Assembly (NCBI RefSeq): GCF_011492945.1
Contig: NZ_CP045119.1
Location: 2,852,001 to 2,916,000 of the forward strand
Source: Rubrobacter tropicus
Lineage (GTDB): Bacteria; Actinomycetota; Rubrobacteria; Rubrobacterales; Rubrobacteraceae
Reading direction: 5' to 3'
Length of the DNA stretch: 64,000 nt
The position numbers and the translations under genes were made by a program. Below are positions 37,249 to 46,001 of this stretch, piece after piece. The stretch's first letter is position 1, and the number at the start of each line of letters is the position of its first letter. Below the pieces are notes generated by a model, which was given only the letters and a program-made list of their open reading frames with translations, had not been told where the DNA came from and ran no database searches.

Positions 37249-37893
37249 ATGCTTGGCGGAATCGCAAGGTCGAGGGCGTTGGGCCGCGTCGTTTTAACGG
37301 TCGCGACGATCCTGCCGGCCGTGTCCGCCTGCGGCGCCGGGGGAGGCTTCGACGACGCCGATCCCCGTTACGCCAGCGAGCGCGAGAGGCTGCTGGCGAC
37401 CTGCCCGGCCAGAGCGCAGGCTTTCTTCGCCTGGCAACAAGAGTTGGCGGAGGGAAAGGGACTCGAAAGGCCCGTCGACGAGAACGATCTCGTACTGGAT
37501 CCCACCGCGAACCTCGCGCAGAATCACCTGCTGACGCTGCCGGACGATCAGCGCGGCGGAGTCGTAATAGACAGCGTCCGGGACCGTGTGATCGTCCAGG
37601 TGACGCGCGGCGAGGACGAGGTGCTGGCCGATCTGCGCGAGAAAATCGAAGATCCCGAGACCGTTGCGGTCGAGACCGTCCGCTGGTCGGAGGGCGATCT
37701 GTCGTCGTTCGCGCGCCGGATAGAGGACATACCCGGCTCGGATTCTTGGGGCTATGGGTTCGGCAACGCGAACGGGAGGATCGAGGTAGACGTTCCCGGC
37801 GACGCTAACGAGGCCCGCCGCAAGATCGCCGGTGTCATCGACCCGTGCGCCTTCACGGTCAGGGGAAACGCGCCCCCCATGCGACCAGAATAA
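37249..37893 (+). CDS. putative lipoprotein, function unknown
   Basis: The 214-residue protein starts MLGGIARSRALGRVVLTVATILPAVSACGAGGG, a signal peptide with a lipobox-like VSAC, so a lipid-anchored exported protein is likely. The mature part has RYASERERLLATCPARAQAFFAWQQELAEG and an alpha/beta-looking region, but I recognise no family. The ATG lies 6 bases after a TACAAT hexamer (37237-37242), which suggests a leaderless or very short-leader transcript. It is divergent from radA. Confidence 0.75.
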   Translation: MLGGIARSRALGRVVLTVATILPAVSACGAGGGFDDADPRYASERERLLATCPARAQAFFAWQQELAEGKGLERPVDENDLVLDPTANLAQNHLLTLPDDQRGGVVIDSVRDRVIVQVTRGEDEVLADLREKIEDPETVAVETVRWSEGDLSSFARRIEDIPGSDSWGYGFGNANGRIEVDVPGDANEARRKIAGVIDPCAFTVRGNAPPMRPE

Positions 37894-37995
37894 TCCTGGC
37901 GTGGACATTCACATCCGTCTCCAGGACGTTCCGCGGGCAGCAACCCCGAGGGTGTCCTAGACTGTCGGGGTTCGAGACGGATCTTGCGAGGGGAA

Positions 37996-39381
37996 ATGGC
38001 CGGAAGAGGAAGCCCCGTTTACTGCGCGCAGTGTGGAAGCATCGTCGATGCCGCGGACAAGTTCTGCGGGGCATGTGGCGCCAGGGTATCCCCTTCGGCG
38101 CAAGATGCGGTTCCAACGCACGAGACGCAAGCCCGGGCCTATGCCCCGCCGCCCACCTCGAACCGTAGCAACAGTCGGGCGCTGCCCCTGGTTCTGGGCC
38201 TCTCGGCCGTCCTGATCGTGCTGGCCGGCGTAGGCGCCATAGTGGGCTTCGCCCTCGTCGGCGGCGACGATACAAAGGCCCCGCAAGCCTCGGCCAACGA
38301 ACCGGCACCCGCGAAAGACCCGGAGCCGGCAAGTGAGGAGGCCGGTGGCAACACCGAAGCCTCCCAACCTTCGACCGAGCAGGATCTCGGCATCGGCGAC
38401 TCCATCGAGGCCGAGGGCGTAGAGGCGACCTTGAACGGGGTGCGTATCCTGCCGACCACGGACCTAGACCAGCCCATCGAGAACCCGGACAATCGCTTTC
38501 TCGCCGCGGACCTCACCTTCGAGAACGTCTCGGATGAGGCCGTCTCCGTATCGAGCCTGCTGGAGTTCGTGCTCAAGAACGAGGAGGGCTATTCCGCCTC
38601 CCAGACCGTCCACACCCAGCAAAAGGGGCTGGCCGAAGGCGAGATAGCCCCGGACGAGAAGGCGAGCGGCGAGATCGTCTACGAGGTACCACCCGAATCC
38701 AGGGGCCTCCAACTGGACTACAAACCGTTCGCCAGCGGCGGCACCTACACCTGGACCATCGGCGACGCGCAGGGCATAGCCACCGCGCCCCAACCCGAAG
38801 AAGCCACGTCACCTACCCCCGAACCCACGACGGCCGCCTCGCCAGCCTCCGAAACCGAAGTCGCCGGGGCGGCCGAGGACTACTACCAGGCCGTCGATCG
38901 CGAGGACTGGGCCTACACTTACGCCAACCTCGACGCCGCCACCAGGGCGCTCTACCCGGAGGACGAGTGGTACCTCAAGAACCAGTACTTCGCCGACACC
39001 GAGGGCCTGAAGCTGTCCACCATAGACGTCGTAGTAGAGAACTCCACCTCGGACCCCGAGGTCGGCGTCACCGTCTACAGGACCTTCAAGGACGGCACCT
39101 CCATAAACCGCTACACCCTCTTCGTCCAGGAGGACGGCGCCTGGAAGCACCGCTTCACCGAAGAAGAGAACGCCATCTTCGAGCCGGGCGTCCCCTACGA
39201 AGAGTTCGTCGCGGGGAGCAGCGCCTCGGCAACAGCCGATTCCTCCGCCTCGGCAGCCGCGGACGGCGACATCAACTGCGACGAGGTAAGCCAGGCGCAG
39301 GCTCAGGCGATCCTGGAGAGCGACGGCAGCGACCCGAACGACCTCGACGGCGACGACAACGGCACGGCCTGCGACGGTTAG
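37996..39381 (+). CDS. zinc-ribbon membrane protein with DUF4352-like, NTF2-like and Excalibur domains
   Basis: From ATG 37996 (GAGGGG 4 bases upstream) 461 residues. Order: cytoplasmic zinc ribbon (YCAQCG...FCGACG, about 8-28); one transmembrane segment (LPLVLGLSAVLIVLAGVGAIVGFALV, about 62-88); a Pro/Glu/Ala linker; a DUF4352-like beta domain (IGDSIEAEGVEATLNGVRIL ... FLAADLTFENVSDEAVSVSSLLEFVLKNEEG). Then come a second linker, an NTF2-like part (DYYQAVDREDWAYTYANLD) and an Excalibur motif (DPNDLDGDDNGTACDG), a probable calcium site. This suggests a cell-envelope sensor or scaffold; function is not known. Confidence 0.8.
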   Translation: MAGRGSPVYCAQCGSIVDAADKFCGACGARVSPSAQDAVPTHETQARAYAPPPTSNRSNSRALPLVLGLSAVLIVLAGVGAIVGFALVGGDDTKAPQASANEPAPAKDPEPASEEAGGNTEASQPSTEQDLGIGDSIEAEGVEATLNGVRILPTTDLDQPIENPDNRFLAADLTFENVSDEAVSVSSLLEFVLKNEEGYSASQTVHTQQKGLAEGEIAPDEKASGEIVYEVPPESRGLQLDYKPFASGGTYTWTIGDAQGIATAPQPEEATSPTPEPTTAASPASETEVAGAAEDYYQAVDREDWAYTYANLDAATRALYPEDEWYLKNQYFADTEGLKLSTIDVVVENSTSDPEVGVTVYRTFKDGTSINRYTLFVQEDGAWKHRFTEEENAIFEPGVPYEEFVAGSSASATADSSASAAADGDINCDEVSQAQAQAILESDGSDPNDLDGDDNGTACDG

Positions 39382-39427
39382 GGCTGACGATAGAAGCCAC
39401 CGCGCCGCGTTGGCAAAGCACGCGAAA

Positions 39428-39460
39428 GGGGGCGGGGGCGCTTATCGCGCCCCCGCCCCC
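39428..39460. terminator. bidirectional terminator-like hairpin
   Basis: Perfect 14-bp stem of G5CG5CGC type with a 5-base TTATC loop between the convergent genes at 37996 and clpC. On the minus strand TTTCG follows; on the plus strand no immediate T run. It probably serves mainly clpC. Confidence 0.75.
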
Positions 39461-39483
39461 GGATACTTCGGTTTCGGTTTTCC

Positions 39484-42003
39484 TTACTCGGACTCGACCT
39501 TGACGATCTCCTTGGGCTGGCTGACCTTGATGTCCACTATCGACTCGTCCTCGGAGATGTCGTCTGAAGACTTGTCGTTCGGCTCGATGGTCACCTTGGA
39601 GCCGTTGGGGATCTCGCCCTTGAGGATCATCTCGCTCATGGGGTCTTCGATCATGCGCTGCAGCACGCGGCGCAAAGGCCTCGCCCCGAACGCCGGGTCG
39701 TAGCCCTCCTCGGCGAGCTTGTCCAGGGCCTCGGTCGTGAACTCGACCGTGACCTCGCGCTCGGCGAGCTGCTTGCGGAAGCGCTTGACCTGGACCTCGA
39801 TGATCTCGCGCATCTGCGCCCGCTCCAGCTTGTGGAAGACGATGATCTCGTCGATCCTGTTCAGGAGCTCGGGACGGAAGATCTTGCGCAACTCGCTCGT
39901 TACGCGGCCCTTCATCTCCTTGTAGGAGAGCCCCTCTTCGCCCCCGCCGAAGCCCAGGGACTGAGTCTTGTTGATCGTCTGGGCCCCGACGTTGGAGGTC
40001 ATGATGATCACGACGTTCTTGAAGTCGACGGTGCGCCCTTGGGCGTCGGTGAGCTGCCCGTCCTCGAGGATCTGCAACATGATGTTGAAGACGTCCGGGT
40101 GGGCCTTCTCGATCTCGTCGAAGAGAACGACGCTGTACGGACGGCGCCTGACCTTCTCGGTGAGCTGCCCGCCCTCGTCGTAGCCGACGTATCCGGGCGG
40201 CGAGCCGACCAGACGCGAGACCGTGTGGCGCTCCATGTACTCGGACATGTCGAGCCGGATCATTGACTCCTGGTCGCCGAAGAGGTACTCGGCCAGCGTC
40301 CTCGCGAGCTCCGTCTTACCGACGCCCGTGGGGCCGAGGAAGACGAACGAGCCGGAGGGCCGGTTCGGGTCCTTGATGCCGGCGAAGGTGCGGCGAATAG
40401 AGCGGGAGACGGCCTTGATGGCCTCGTTCTGCCCGACCACGCGGCCGTGCAGCGCATCCTCCATCTGCAAGAGCCTCGCGGACTCCTCCTCGGTCATCTT
40501 CTTGACCGGGATGCCCGTCCACATAGAGACGATCTCCGCGATCTCGTTCTCGCCGATGGAGACCCGCTTCTCCTCGACCTTGCCCTCGCGCCAGGCCTTC
40601 TCGAGCTCTCTACGCTGGGCGACGAGCTTGCGCTCCGAATCGCGGAAGCGGGCGGCCTTCTCGAACTCCTGGCCGTCGATAGCCGCTTCCTTCTCCGTGC
40701 GGACCTGGGTGAGCTCCTCGTCGATCTCGCGGTAGTAAGGCGGCGAAGACATGGTCTTGATCCTCATCTTGGAGGCCGCCTCGTCGACGAGGTCTATTGC
40801 CTTGTCGGGCAGGAACCTGTCGGCGATGTACCGGTCACCGAGCTGCGAGGCGGCCTTCAAGGCCTCGTCTGTGATGTCGATGTTGTGGTGGTCCTCGTAC
40901 TTCTCGCGCAGGCCCTTGAGGATGAGCTCCGTCTCCTCGACGGACGGCTCGCCGACCTGGATGGTCTGGAAGCGACGCTCCAGCGCCTTGTCCTTCTCGA
41001 CGTACTTGCGGTACTCGTCGATGGTCGTGGCACCTATAACCTGGATCTCACCCCGGGCGAGAGCCGGCTTCAGGATGGAAGCGGCGTCGATCGCGCCCTC
41101 GGCCGCACCCGCCCCGACGAGGTTATGGATCTCGTCGATGAACAGGATGATGTCGCCGTGGTCGGTGATCTCCTTCATTATCTTCTTGAGCCGCTCCTCG
41201 AACTCACCCCTGTACTTGGAGCCCGCGACCAGCGCCCCGAGGTCGAGCGTGTAGACCTCTTTGTTGGCGAGGATGTCCGGGACCCTATCCTCGGCTATCT
41301 CCTCGGCAAGCCCCTCGACGATGGCGGTCTTGCCGACGCCGGGCTCGCCGATGATGACGGGGTTGTTCTTGGTGCGGCGGACGAGGATCTGCATGATGCG
41401 CGCGATCTCGTCGTTCCGCCCGATTACCGGGTCGAGCTTCTCCTCCTCGGCGTAGGCCGTGAGGTTCCGCCCGTACTGGTCGAGCTGGCGGGTCTTGGGC
41501 CGCTTGGCCTCCACCCCGCCGCGGCCACCGGCCGCCTCGCCAGCGCCGCCGCCCCGGCTCCTGCCGCGACCACCGCCGAGACGCCGGACGACCTCGCGCC
41601 TGACCTTGTCCGGGTCGACGTCGAGGTTCGAGAGCACGCGCGCCGCCACACCCTCGGACTCGCGCACCAGGCCAAGCAGGATGTGCTCGGTGCCTATGTA
41701 GTTGTGGCCGAGCTGCAGCGCCTCGCGCAAAGCCAGCTCGAGCACCTTTTTGGAGCGCGGGGTGAAGGGCGCCTGGGCCCCTGTCCCCTCTTCACCGTAG
41801 CCGACTATGCTCTCGACCTGCTCGCGCACCTCGTCGAGGGTGACGTTCAGAGAGGAGAGCGCCTGGGCGGCCACGCCCTCGTCCTCGCGAAGGAGGCCGA
41901 GGAGCAGGTGCTCGGTGCCTATGTAGTTGTGGTTGAAATGACGGGCCTCGTCCTGCGCGAGCACCACGACCTTGCGGGCCCGCTCCGTGAATCGTTCGAA
42001 CAT
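39484..42003 (-). CDS. clpC: ATP-dependent Clp protease ATP-binding subunit ClpC
   Basis: Hsp100 unfoldase that feeds ClpP. The 839 residues have a double Clp_N domain (1-143), a Gly/Arg-rich linker ([21 protein letters not shown]), D1 with Walker [14 protein letters not shown] and a UVR-type coiled middle domain ([39 protein letters not shown]). D2 carries [20 protein letters not shown], and the C terminus is acidic. The ribosome site GGAGGAGG precedes the ATG. No ctsR or mcsAB lies beside it, unlike Firmicutes. Confidence 0.96.
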   Translation of the reverse strand: MFERFTERARKVVVLAQDEARHFNHNYIGTEHLLLGLLREDEGVAAQALSSLNVTLDEVREQVESIVGYGEEGTGAQAPFTPRSKKVLELALREALQLGHNYIGTEHILLGLVRESEGVAARVLSNLDVDPDKVRREVVRRLGGGRGRSRGGGAGEAAGGRGGVEAKRPKTRQLDQYGRNLTAYAEEEKLDPVIGRNDEIARIMQILVRRTKNNPVIIGEPGVGKTAIVEGLAEEIAEDRVPDILANKEVYTLDLGALVAGSKYRGEFEERLKKIMKEITDHGDIILFIDEIHNLVGAGAAEGAIDAASILKPALARGEIQVIGATTIDEYRKYVEKDKALERRFQTIQVGEPSVEETELILKGLREKYEDHHNIDITDEALKAASQLGDRYIADRFLPDKAIDLVDEAASKMRIKTMSSPPYYREIDEELTQVRTEKEAAIDGQEFEKAARFRDSERKLVAQRRELEKAWREGKVEEKRVSIGENEIAEIVSMWTGIPVKKMTEEESARLLQMEDALHGRVVGQNEAIKAVSRSIRRTFAGIKDPNRPSGSFVFLGPTGVGKTELARTLAEYLFGDQESMIRLDMSEYMERHTVSRLVGSPPGYVGYDEGGQLTEKVRRRPYSVVLFDEIEKAHPDVFNIMLQILEDGQLTDAQGRTVDFKNVVIIMTSNVGAQTINKTQSLGFGGGEEGLSYKEMKGRVTSELRKIFRPELLNRIDEIIVFHKLERAQMREIIEVQVKRFRKQLAEREVTVEFTTEALDKLAEEGYDPAFGARPLRRVLQRMIEDPMSEMILKGEIPNGSKVTIEPNDKSSDDISEDESIVDIKVSQPKEIVKVESE

Positions 42004-42381
42004 CAGCGGGATCCTCCTCCGCTCCGAGGGATCTTCACGGCGTAGGGAATACGAACGGTCTGCTCTTGTATACGACTGTCTGAGATTTCCAGATTACACA
42101 TCTCTAAAATTTGCCTTTCGAAAATGACGTTCTCCTCTTGCCGGCCTCCGCCCCTAGAGTATACAGGCGATACCCCCGGAAATTCTGGAGCCGGGCCCAC
42201 TTTACGCTCTGAGCGCTATCCCTTGTGTCGTACGAAACTCGACCATCCTTCCATCGCGCTGCAAAGAGGTTACTCTGGCCTCCCTCGTCCTTCGGTGTCC
42301 CGACTCACACGGAGGCCTCGAGGTTTTCAGGCTCTAAGGCTTTGAGGGTTTGGGGATCGGACCCCGTCCCGGCAAGCACCC
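42004..42381. other. intergenic region upstream of clpC
   Basis: 378 bases with no convincing gene. A TATACT -10-like hexamer lies on the minus strand near 42160 with a weak -35; the clpC leader would be about 150 bases. I see no clear CtsR, HAIR or ClgR-type operator. The part next to lysS has short GGCTTTGAGGGTTTGG-like repeats but no terminator. Confidence 0.4.
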
Positions 42382-43848
42382 CTAAGAACCTAAGAACCTC
42401 CGATGCACCTCCTCGGGCGGCAAGCCCGCTATAAACGGCCCGGCCTTCGGCCCGCTGGTCTTGCCGAGCAGCGTCTTGTAGACGGCGGCGAAGGCCCGCT
42501 TGGGCTTCAGGCCGCGTCCGACGGCGGTTGAGTAGAGAAGGTCCTGCACCTCGTCCCCGCCCATCTCCGGCCCGAGGCTCGCGGCGACGGCGCCGAGGTA
42601 CTCGCGCTGCTCCGCGTCGAGCCCGGCCGCGAACTCGCGCGACTCCTCCGGCTCTAAAAGCCCGATCCTCATGGATTCGGGCGCCCAGTCGCGCGCCCAG
42701 TTGCGGGCGTAGTAGAGGTCCTGCGCGAGCTGCTCGGGGTCCCCGGCCGCCCCTTCGTAGCCCCCGCGCCGGAGCATCGTGGCCGCCGCTTCGACGTCCT
42801 CTCCTACCGTCTGGGCGACGAGCGCGAGGTGGTTGAAAGGGACCTCGCTCCCCCCCGTCTCCTCGTTGAACTCGTCCATGAAGCGGGGAAAGCCTTCCCA
42901 GAGGTCCAGCTCGATGGCGCGGGCCGGGTCGCGGCCCAGGAAGAGGCGCCGCAGAGCGTCGGGCGGCATGATCTTCAGCAGGTCCTTCGGCAGGAGCACT
43001 ATGCCCTTGGAGCTGCTCATCGCGCCCTGGCCCTTTATGTAGTTCCACTCGTACTCGAAGCGGCCGGGGATCGGGTAATGGAAGACCTCGCGGCTCATCC
43101 TGTCCGCCGTGTCGGTCGAGCCCCCGCGGCTGGTGTGGTCCTTGCCGAAAGGCTCGAACGTGACGCCGAGCGCCTTCCACCGCGCCGCGAGCTCGACCCG
43201 CCAGCCGAGCTTGCCCTCCCCTTTCGAGTAGTCGGCGGTCTCCTCGAAACCGTCCTCGTCAACGAAGACGACGCAGTGCTCCTCGGGCAGGTGCTCCAGA
43301 ACGCGGGCGCCGGTCAACTTTCCGGAGGTCCTGCGCGGCAGGTACGGTGACCAGTGTCCGGGCATCTCGCGCCCGCTTGCCTCCTGAAGGATGCCGCGCA
43401 ACCGCTCCGTGTGCTCGATCGCCTCGCGCGTGACGTCCGTGTAGACGCCGTCCTCGTACAGCTCGTGCGAGCGGAGGACCTCTATGTCCATGCCCATCTC
43501 GTGAAGCGCCTCCTCGAACGGGACGAGGAAGTGGTCGGAGTAGGACGCGTGGCAGCCCTCCGGGTCCGGGACGCGCGAGAGGCTGTGGCCGAAATACTCC
43601 TCGTAGCTCTCCGGAACCCCGGGGGCCACCTTGCGCAAGGGGTCTATGGTGTCCGCGTGGAAGACGAAGCGGACCTCTTCGCCCCTGTTCCTGAGGGCGT
43701 TCGCCACGGCTTCGGCGACCAGGACCTCGCGCAGGTTGTGGATGTGGCCGGAGGGGCTTATGCCGGTGACGACCACGTGAGGGCCGCCGCCCAGCCTGTC
43801 GGCCACCCTCTCGGCCCATGAGGGTACGGGGATGCCGGTGTCGCCCAT
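42382..43848 (-). CDS. lysS: lysyl-tRNA synthetase, class I
   Basis: Charges tRNA-Lys by the class I (archaeal-type) enzyme, not the class II LysRS usual in bacteria. The 488 residues show the HIGH-like VTGISPSGHIHNLREVLVAEAVANAL, the GKDHTSRGGSTDTADRM block and the KMSKS-like YIKGQGAMSSSKGIVLLPKDLL, diagnostic of LysRS-I. The start is set at ATG 43848, with GGAG 6 bases upstream; a GTG at 43860 would add four residues. It sits in the position where Bacillus carries the unrelated class II lysS. Confidence 0.92.
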   Translation of the reverse strand: MGDTGIPVPSWAERVADRLGGGPHVVVTGISPSGHIHNLREVLVAEAVANALRNRGEEVRFVFHADTIDPLRKVAPGVPESYEEYFGHSLSRVPDPEGCHASYSDHFLVPFEEALHEMGMDIEVLRSHELYEDGVYTDVTREAIEHTERLRGILQEASGREMPGHWSPYLPRRTSGKLTGARVLEHLPEEHCVVFVDEDGFEETADYSKGEGKLGWRVELAARWKALGVTFEPFGKDHTSRGGSTDTADRMSREVFHYPIPGRFEYEWNYIKGQGAMSSSKGIVLLPKDLLKIMPPDALRRLFLGRDPARAIELDLWEGFPRFMDEFNEETGGSEVPFNHLALVAQTVGEDVEAAATMLRRGGYEGAAGDPEQLAQDLYYARNWARDWAPESMRIGLLEPEESREFAAGLDAEQREYLGAVAASLGPEMGGDEVQDLLYSTAVGRGLKPKRAFAAVYKTLLGKTSGPKAGPFIAGLPPEEVHRRFLGS

Positions 43849-43906
43849 ACGTCGCTCCACTAGGGGTAGTTTACGGAAAACTCGGGGAACTTCGAGGCCG
43901 GAGGTG

Positions 43907-44392
43907 TTAGCTCGCCGCCTCGACGTTGACGATCTCGTACTCCGTCGCGCCGCGCGGGGTCGAGACCGTTACCTTCTCGCCCACCTTGCGCTTGAGCACC
44001 GCGCGGCCGACGGGCGAGGCGTGGGAGAGCTTGCCGCTCCCCGGATCGGACTCGTTCGCGCCCACGATCTGGAAGGTCCGCTCCTGACCGCCGTCGACGC
44101 CCCGCAACGTGACCCGCGTCCCGAGGTCGACCGAGCTGGCGTCGGCCTGGGAAGGGTCCACGACCTTCGCGTTTCGGACGCGGCGTTGGATCTCGCTGAT
44201 CCTACGCTCCAGAAGCCCCTGCTCGGCCTTCGCATCGTCGTACTCGGAGTTCTCCGAGATGTCCCCAAACTCCCGCGCCTGCCGGATGCGGTCGGCAACC
44301 TCCTTGCGACGGACGTCCATGAGGTAAGAGAGCTCCTTCTGAAGCTTCTCCAGCCCCTCGGGGGTAACGAGTTCTTGGTTTCTGTCGGTCAT
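43907..44392 (-). CDS. greA: transcription elongation factor GreA
   Basis: Rescues backtracked RNA polymerase. The 161 residues have an N-terminal coiled coil with the tip acidic residues (EFGDISENSEYDDAKAEQGLLERRI) and the FKBP-like C-terminal domain (VGANESDPGSGKLSHASPVGRAVLKRKVGEKVTVSTPRGATEYEIV). Length is normal. Confidence 0.94.
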   Translation of the reverse strand: MTDRNQELVTPEGLEKLQKELSYLMDVRRKEVADRIRQAREFGDISENSEYDDAKAEQGLLERRISEIQRRVRNAKVVDPSQADASSVDLGTRVTLRGVDGGQERTFQIVGANESDPGSGKLSHASPVGRAVLKRKVGEKVTVSTPRGATEYEIVNVEAAS

Positions 44393-44740
44393 GAGCCGCG
44401 AGATTATACGGGCGGGTCAGAAAGCTGTCAATGCGAAACGCTGCGCGTTTCGGCACGCTGCCTTTGGCAGCTTTCAGCACGCTACGCCCTATGGGCTCCG
44501 CTTTCGGCACGCGTCGGCCTGCTCCGCAGTCCTCGCTCTCAGCCCGTCAGCTTCTTGCTGCGTAAGGCCAGACCGGGCCGCGCATGACGAAGCGGTTCGG
44601 GTGTCGGGAGGCGTAACGTGTACAGACGACTCGCTGAAAGTCCCCGAAGGGGACGTGCTGAAAGCGAAAGCCGAAGGCTGGAGCGGGCTGACAAGGCGCG
44701 ACAGCGCCGGGCTGATAAGCCGCCGTAGGCGACGTGCTCT
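44393..44740. repeat. intergenic mosaic repeat block between greA and coaX
   Basis: About 350 bases without a gene. It is filled with GCTTTCAGC/AGCACGCT and GCTGAAAGC/GGCTGACAAG elements separated by short palindromes such as GCTGCC-TTT-GGCAGC and TCCCCGAAGGGGA. The left and right halves are in opposite orientation. The composition matches the inverted pair at 29.2-29.4 kb, so this is the same dispersed family. Confidence 0.7.
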
Positions 44741-45505
44741 CTACGAGTTTATCTCGTAGAGAACGCGGAGTCCCTTCAGCGTGAGATCCGGGTCGAAGGT
44801 CTGTATCTCCTCGCAGTACGGGACCACGACGCCGGCCGGGCCGCCGGTGGCTATTACGTGTGGGTTATCGGAGTTCATCTCTTCGCGGCTGCGCCGGATC
44901 AGGGCGTCCAGGGCGCCGGCGTAGCCGTAGATGAAGCCGCTCCGCAGGGAGTCGGGTGTGTTGGTGGCAATGACCCTTCGCGGCGCCTCTTCGAGGTCCA
45001 CGCTCGGGAGCTTGGCCGTCCTGGCGACGAGGGCTTCGAGGGCGACGTTCAGGCCAGTAAGGATGGCGCCGCCGAGGTAGTTGCTCTCGGCGTCTACCGC
45101 CTCGACGGTGGTGGCCGTCCCGATGTCCACGATGATCGCCGGGAAACCGTAATGTTTGCCCGTCGCCACGGCATTCACTATCCTGTCGGCGCCCACCGCC
45201 CCGGGATCGTCGTAGCGGTTCGTGAGGCCGGTCTTCATCCCGGCCGTGACGCCGTAGAAGGGCACGTCGAAGACCTTGGATGCCAGGTCCTTGTAGGAGC
45301 GGGTGAGGGCCGGCACGACGCTCGAGACGATCATGGCGTGTACCTGTCCGAGCCTGAGCCCCTGCATCTCCAGCAAGCCCGCGAAGACGACGGCGAGCTC
45401 GTCCGCGGTCCTGTGCTCCTCGGTGGAGACGCGCCACTGCCCGCGCGTCTCCTCACCATCAAAAAGCCCGAGTACCGTCTGCGTGTTCCCGATGTCGACC
45501 GCCAT
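44741..45505 (-). CDS. coaX: type III pantothenate kinase
   Basis: First step of coenzyme A synthesis; an ASKHA-fold kinase. The 254 residues from ATG 45505 (MAVDIGNTQTVLGLF; a GTG two codons upstream is also possible) contain the phosphate motif DIGNTQT. GAVGADRIVNAVA and IVDIGTATTVEAVD also identify CoaX. The neighbours match the Bacillus ftsH-coaX-fol region. Confidence 0.94.
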   Translation of the reverse strand: MAVDIGNTQTVLGLFDGEETRGQWRVSTEEHRTADELAVVFAGLLEMQGLRLGQVHAMIVSSVVPALTRSYKDLASKVFDVPFYGVTAGMKTGLTNRYDDPGAVGADRIVNAVATGKHYGFPAIIVDIGTATTVEAVDAESNYLGGAILTGLNVALEALVARTAKLPSVDLEEAPRRVIATNTPDSLRSGFIYGYAGALDALIRRSREEMNSDNPHVIATGGPAGVVVPYCEEIQTFDPDLTLKGLRVLYEINS

Positions 45506-45512
45506 TAACACC

Positions 45513-46001
45513 CTACACGCCCTTCCCGAACTCCCGTATGCCCGTCAAATCAGCGGAGGCCAGCAAGTCTCCGACCGCGCCACGGCCAGGAATATACAGA
45601 TCCGGGTCGAGGTCCGCGAGGCCAACGAGGTTGAAGGCGCGCGGGATCCCCCGGTGCGGCACCCCGAAATCCGGTTCATCTATTTCCTCATTCCCGAACA
45701 GCAACACGTCTACGTCCACCGTCCGCGGGGCCTTCTCGCCTTTCCGTTCCCGGCCCAGCGCCGCCTCGACGCCCTGGCAGAAGCGCAGGAGCTCGACGGC
45801 AGAAACCCCGCACTCCAGATCGACGACGCGGTTCAGGTAGTCGGGCTGGTCTCCGTCCACCTCGACGGGCGCCGTCTCGTAGACCTTCGACACGCCGCGA
45901 ACCTCCATAGAAGGTCCGCGTCCGAGGGCATCGACGGCCGCCCGCAGGTACGCCATCCTGTCGCCGAGGTTGCTGCCGAGGCTCAGGAAGGCACGGGTCA
46001 C
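45513..46001 (-). CDS. folK: 6-hydroxymethyl-7,8-dihydropterin pyrophosphokinase
   Basis: Folate pathway step before FolP. It has 162 residues: TRAFLSLGSNLGDRMAYLRAAVDALG, YETAPVEVDGDQPDYLNRVVDLE, TVDVDVLLFGNEEIDEPDFGVPHRGIPRAFNL. Pterin and ATP motifs are intact. The GTG start overlaps the upstream fusion gene by 4 bases, the coupling seen for folB-folK elsewhere. Confidence 0.95.
   Translation of the reverse strand: MTRAFLSLGSNLGDRMAYLRAAVDALGRGPSMEVRGVSKVYETAPVEVDGDQPDYLNRVVDLECGVSAVELLRFCQGVEAALGRERKGEKAPRTVDVDVLLFGNEEIDEPDFGVPHRGIPRAFNLVGLADLDPDLYIPGRGAVGDLLASADLTGIREFGKGV

Noticed and set aside
42003-42200. 65-residue minus frame upstream of clpC
   Set aside because: It ends at the clpC start inside the probable leader, with no ribosome site and no coding-like composition.
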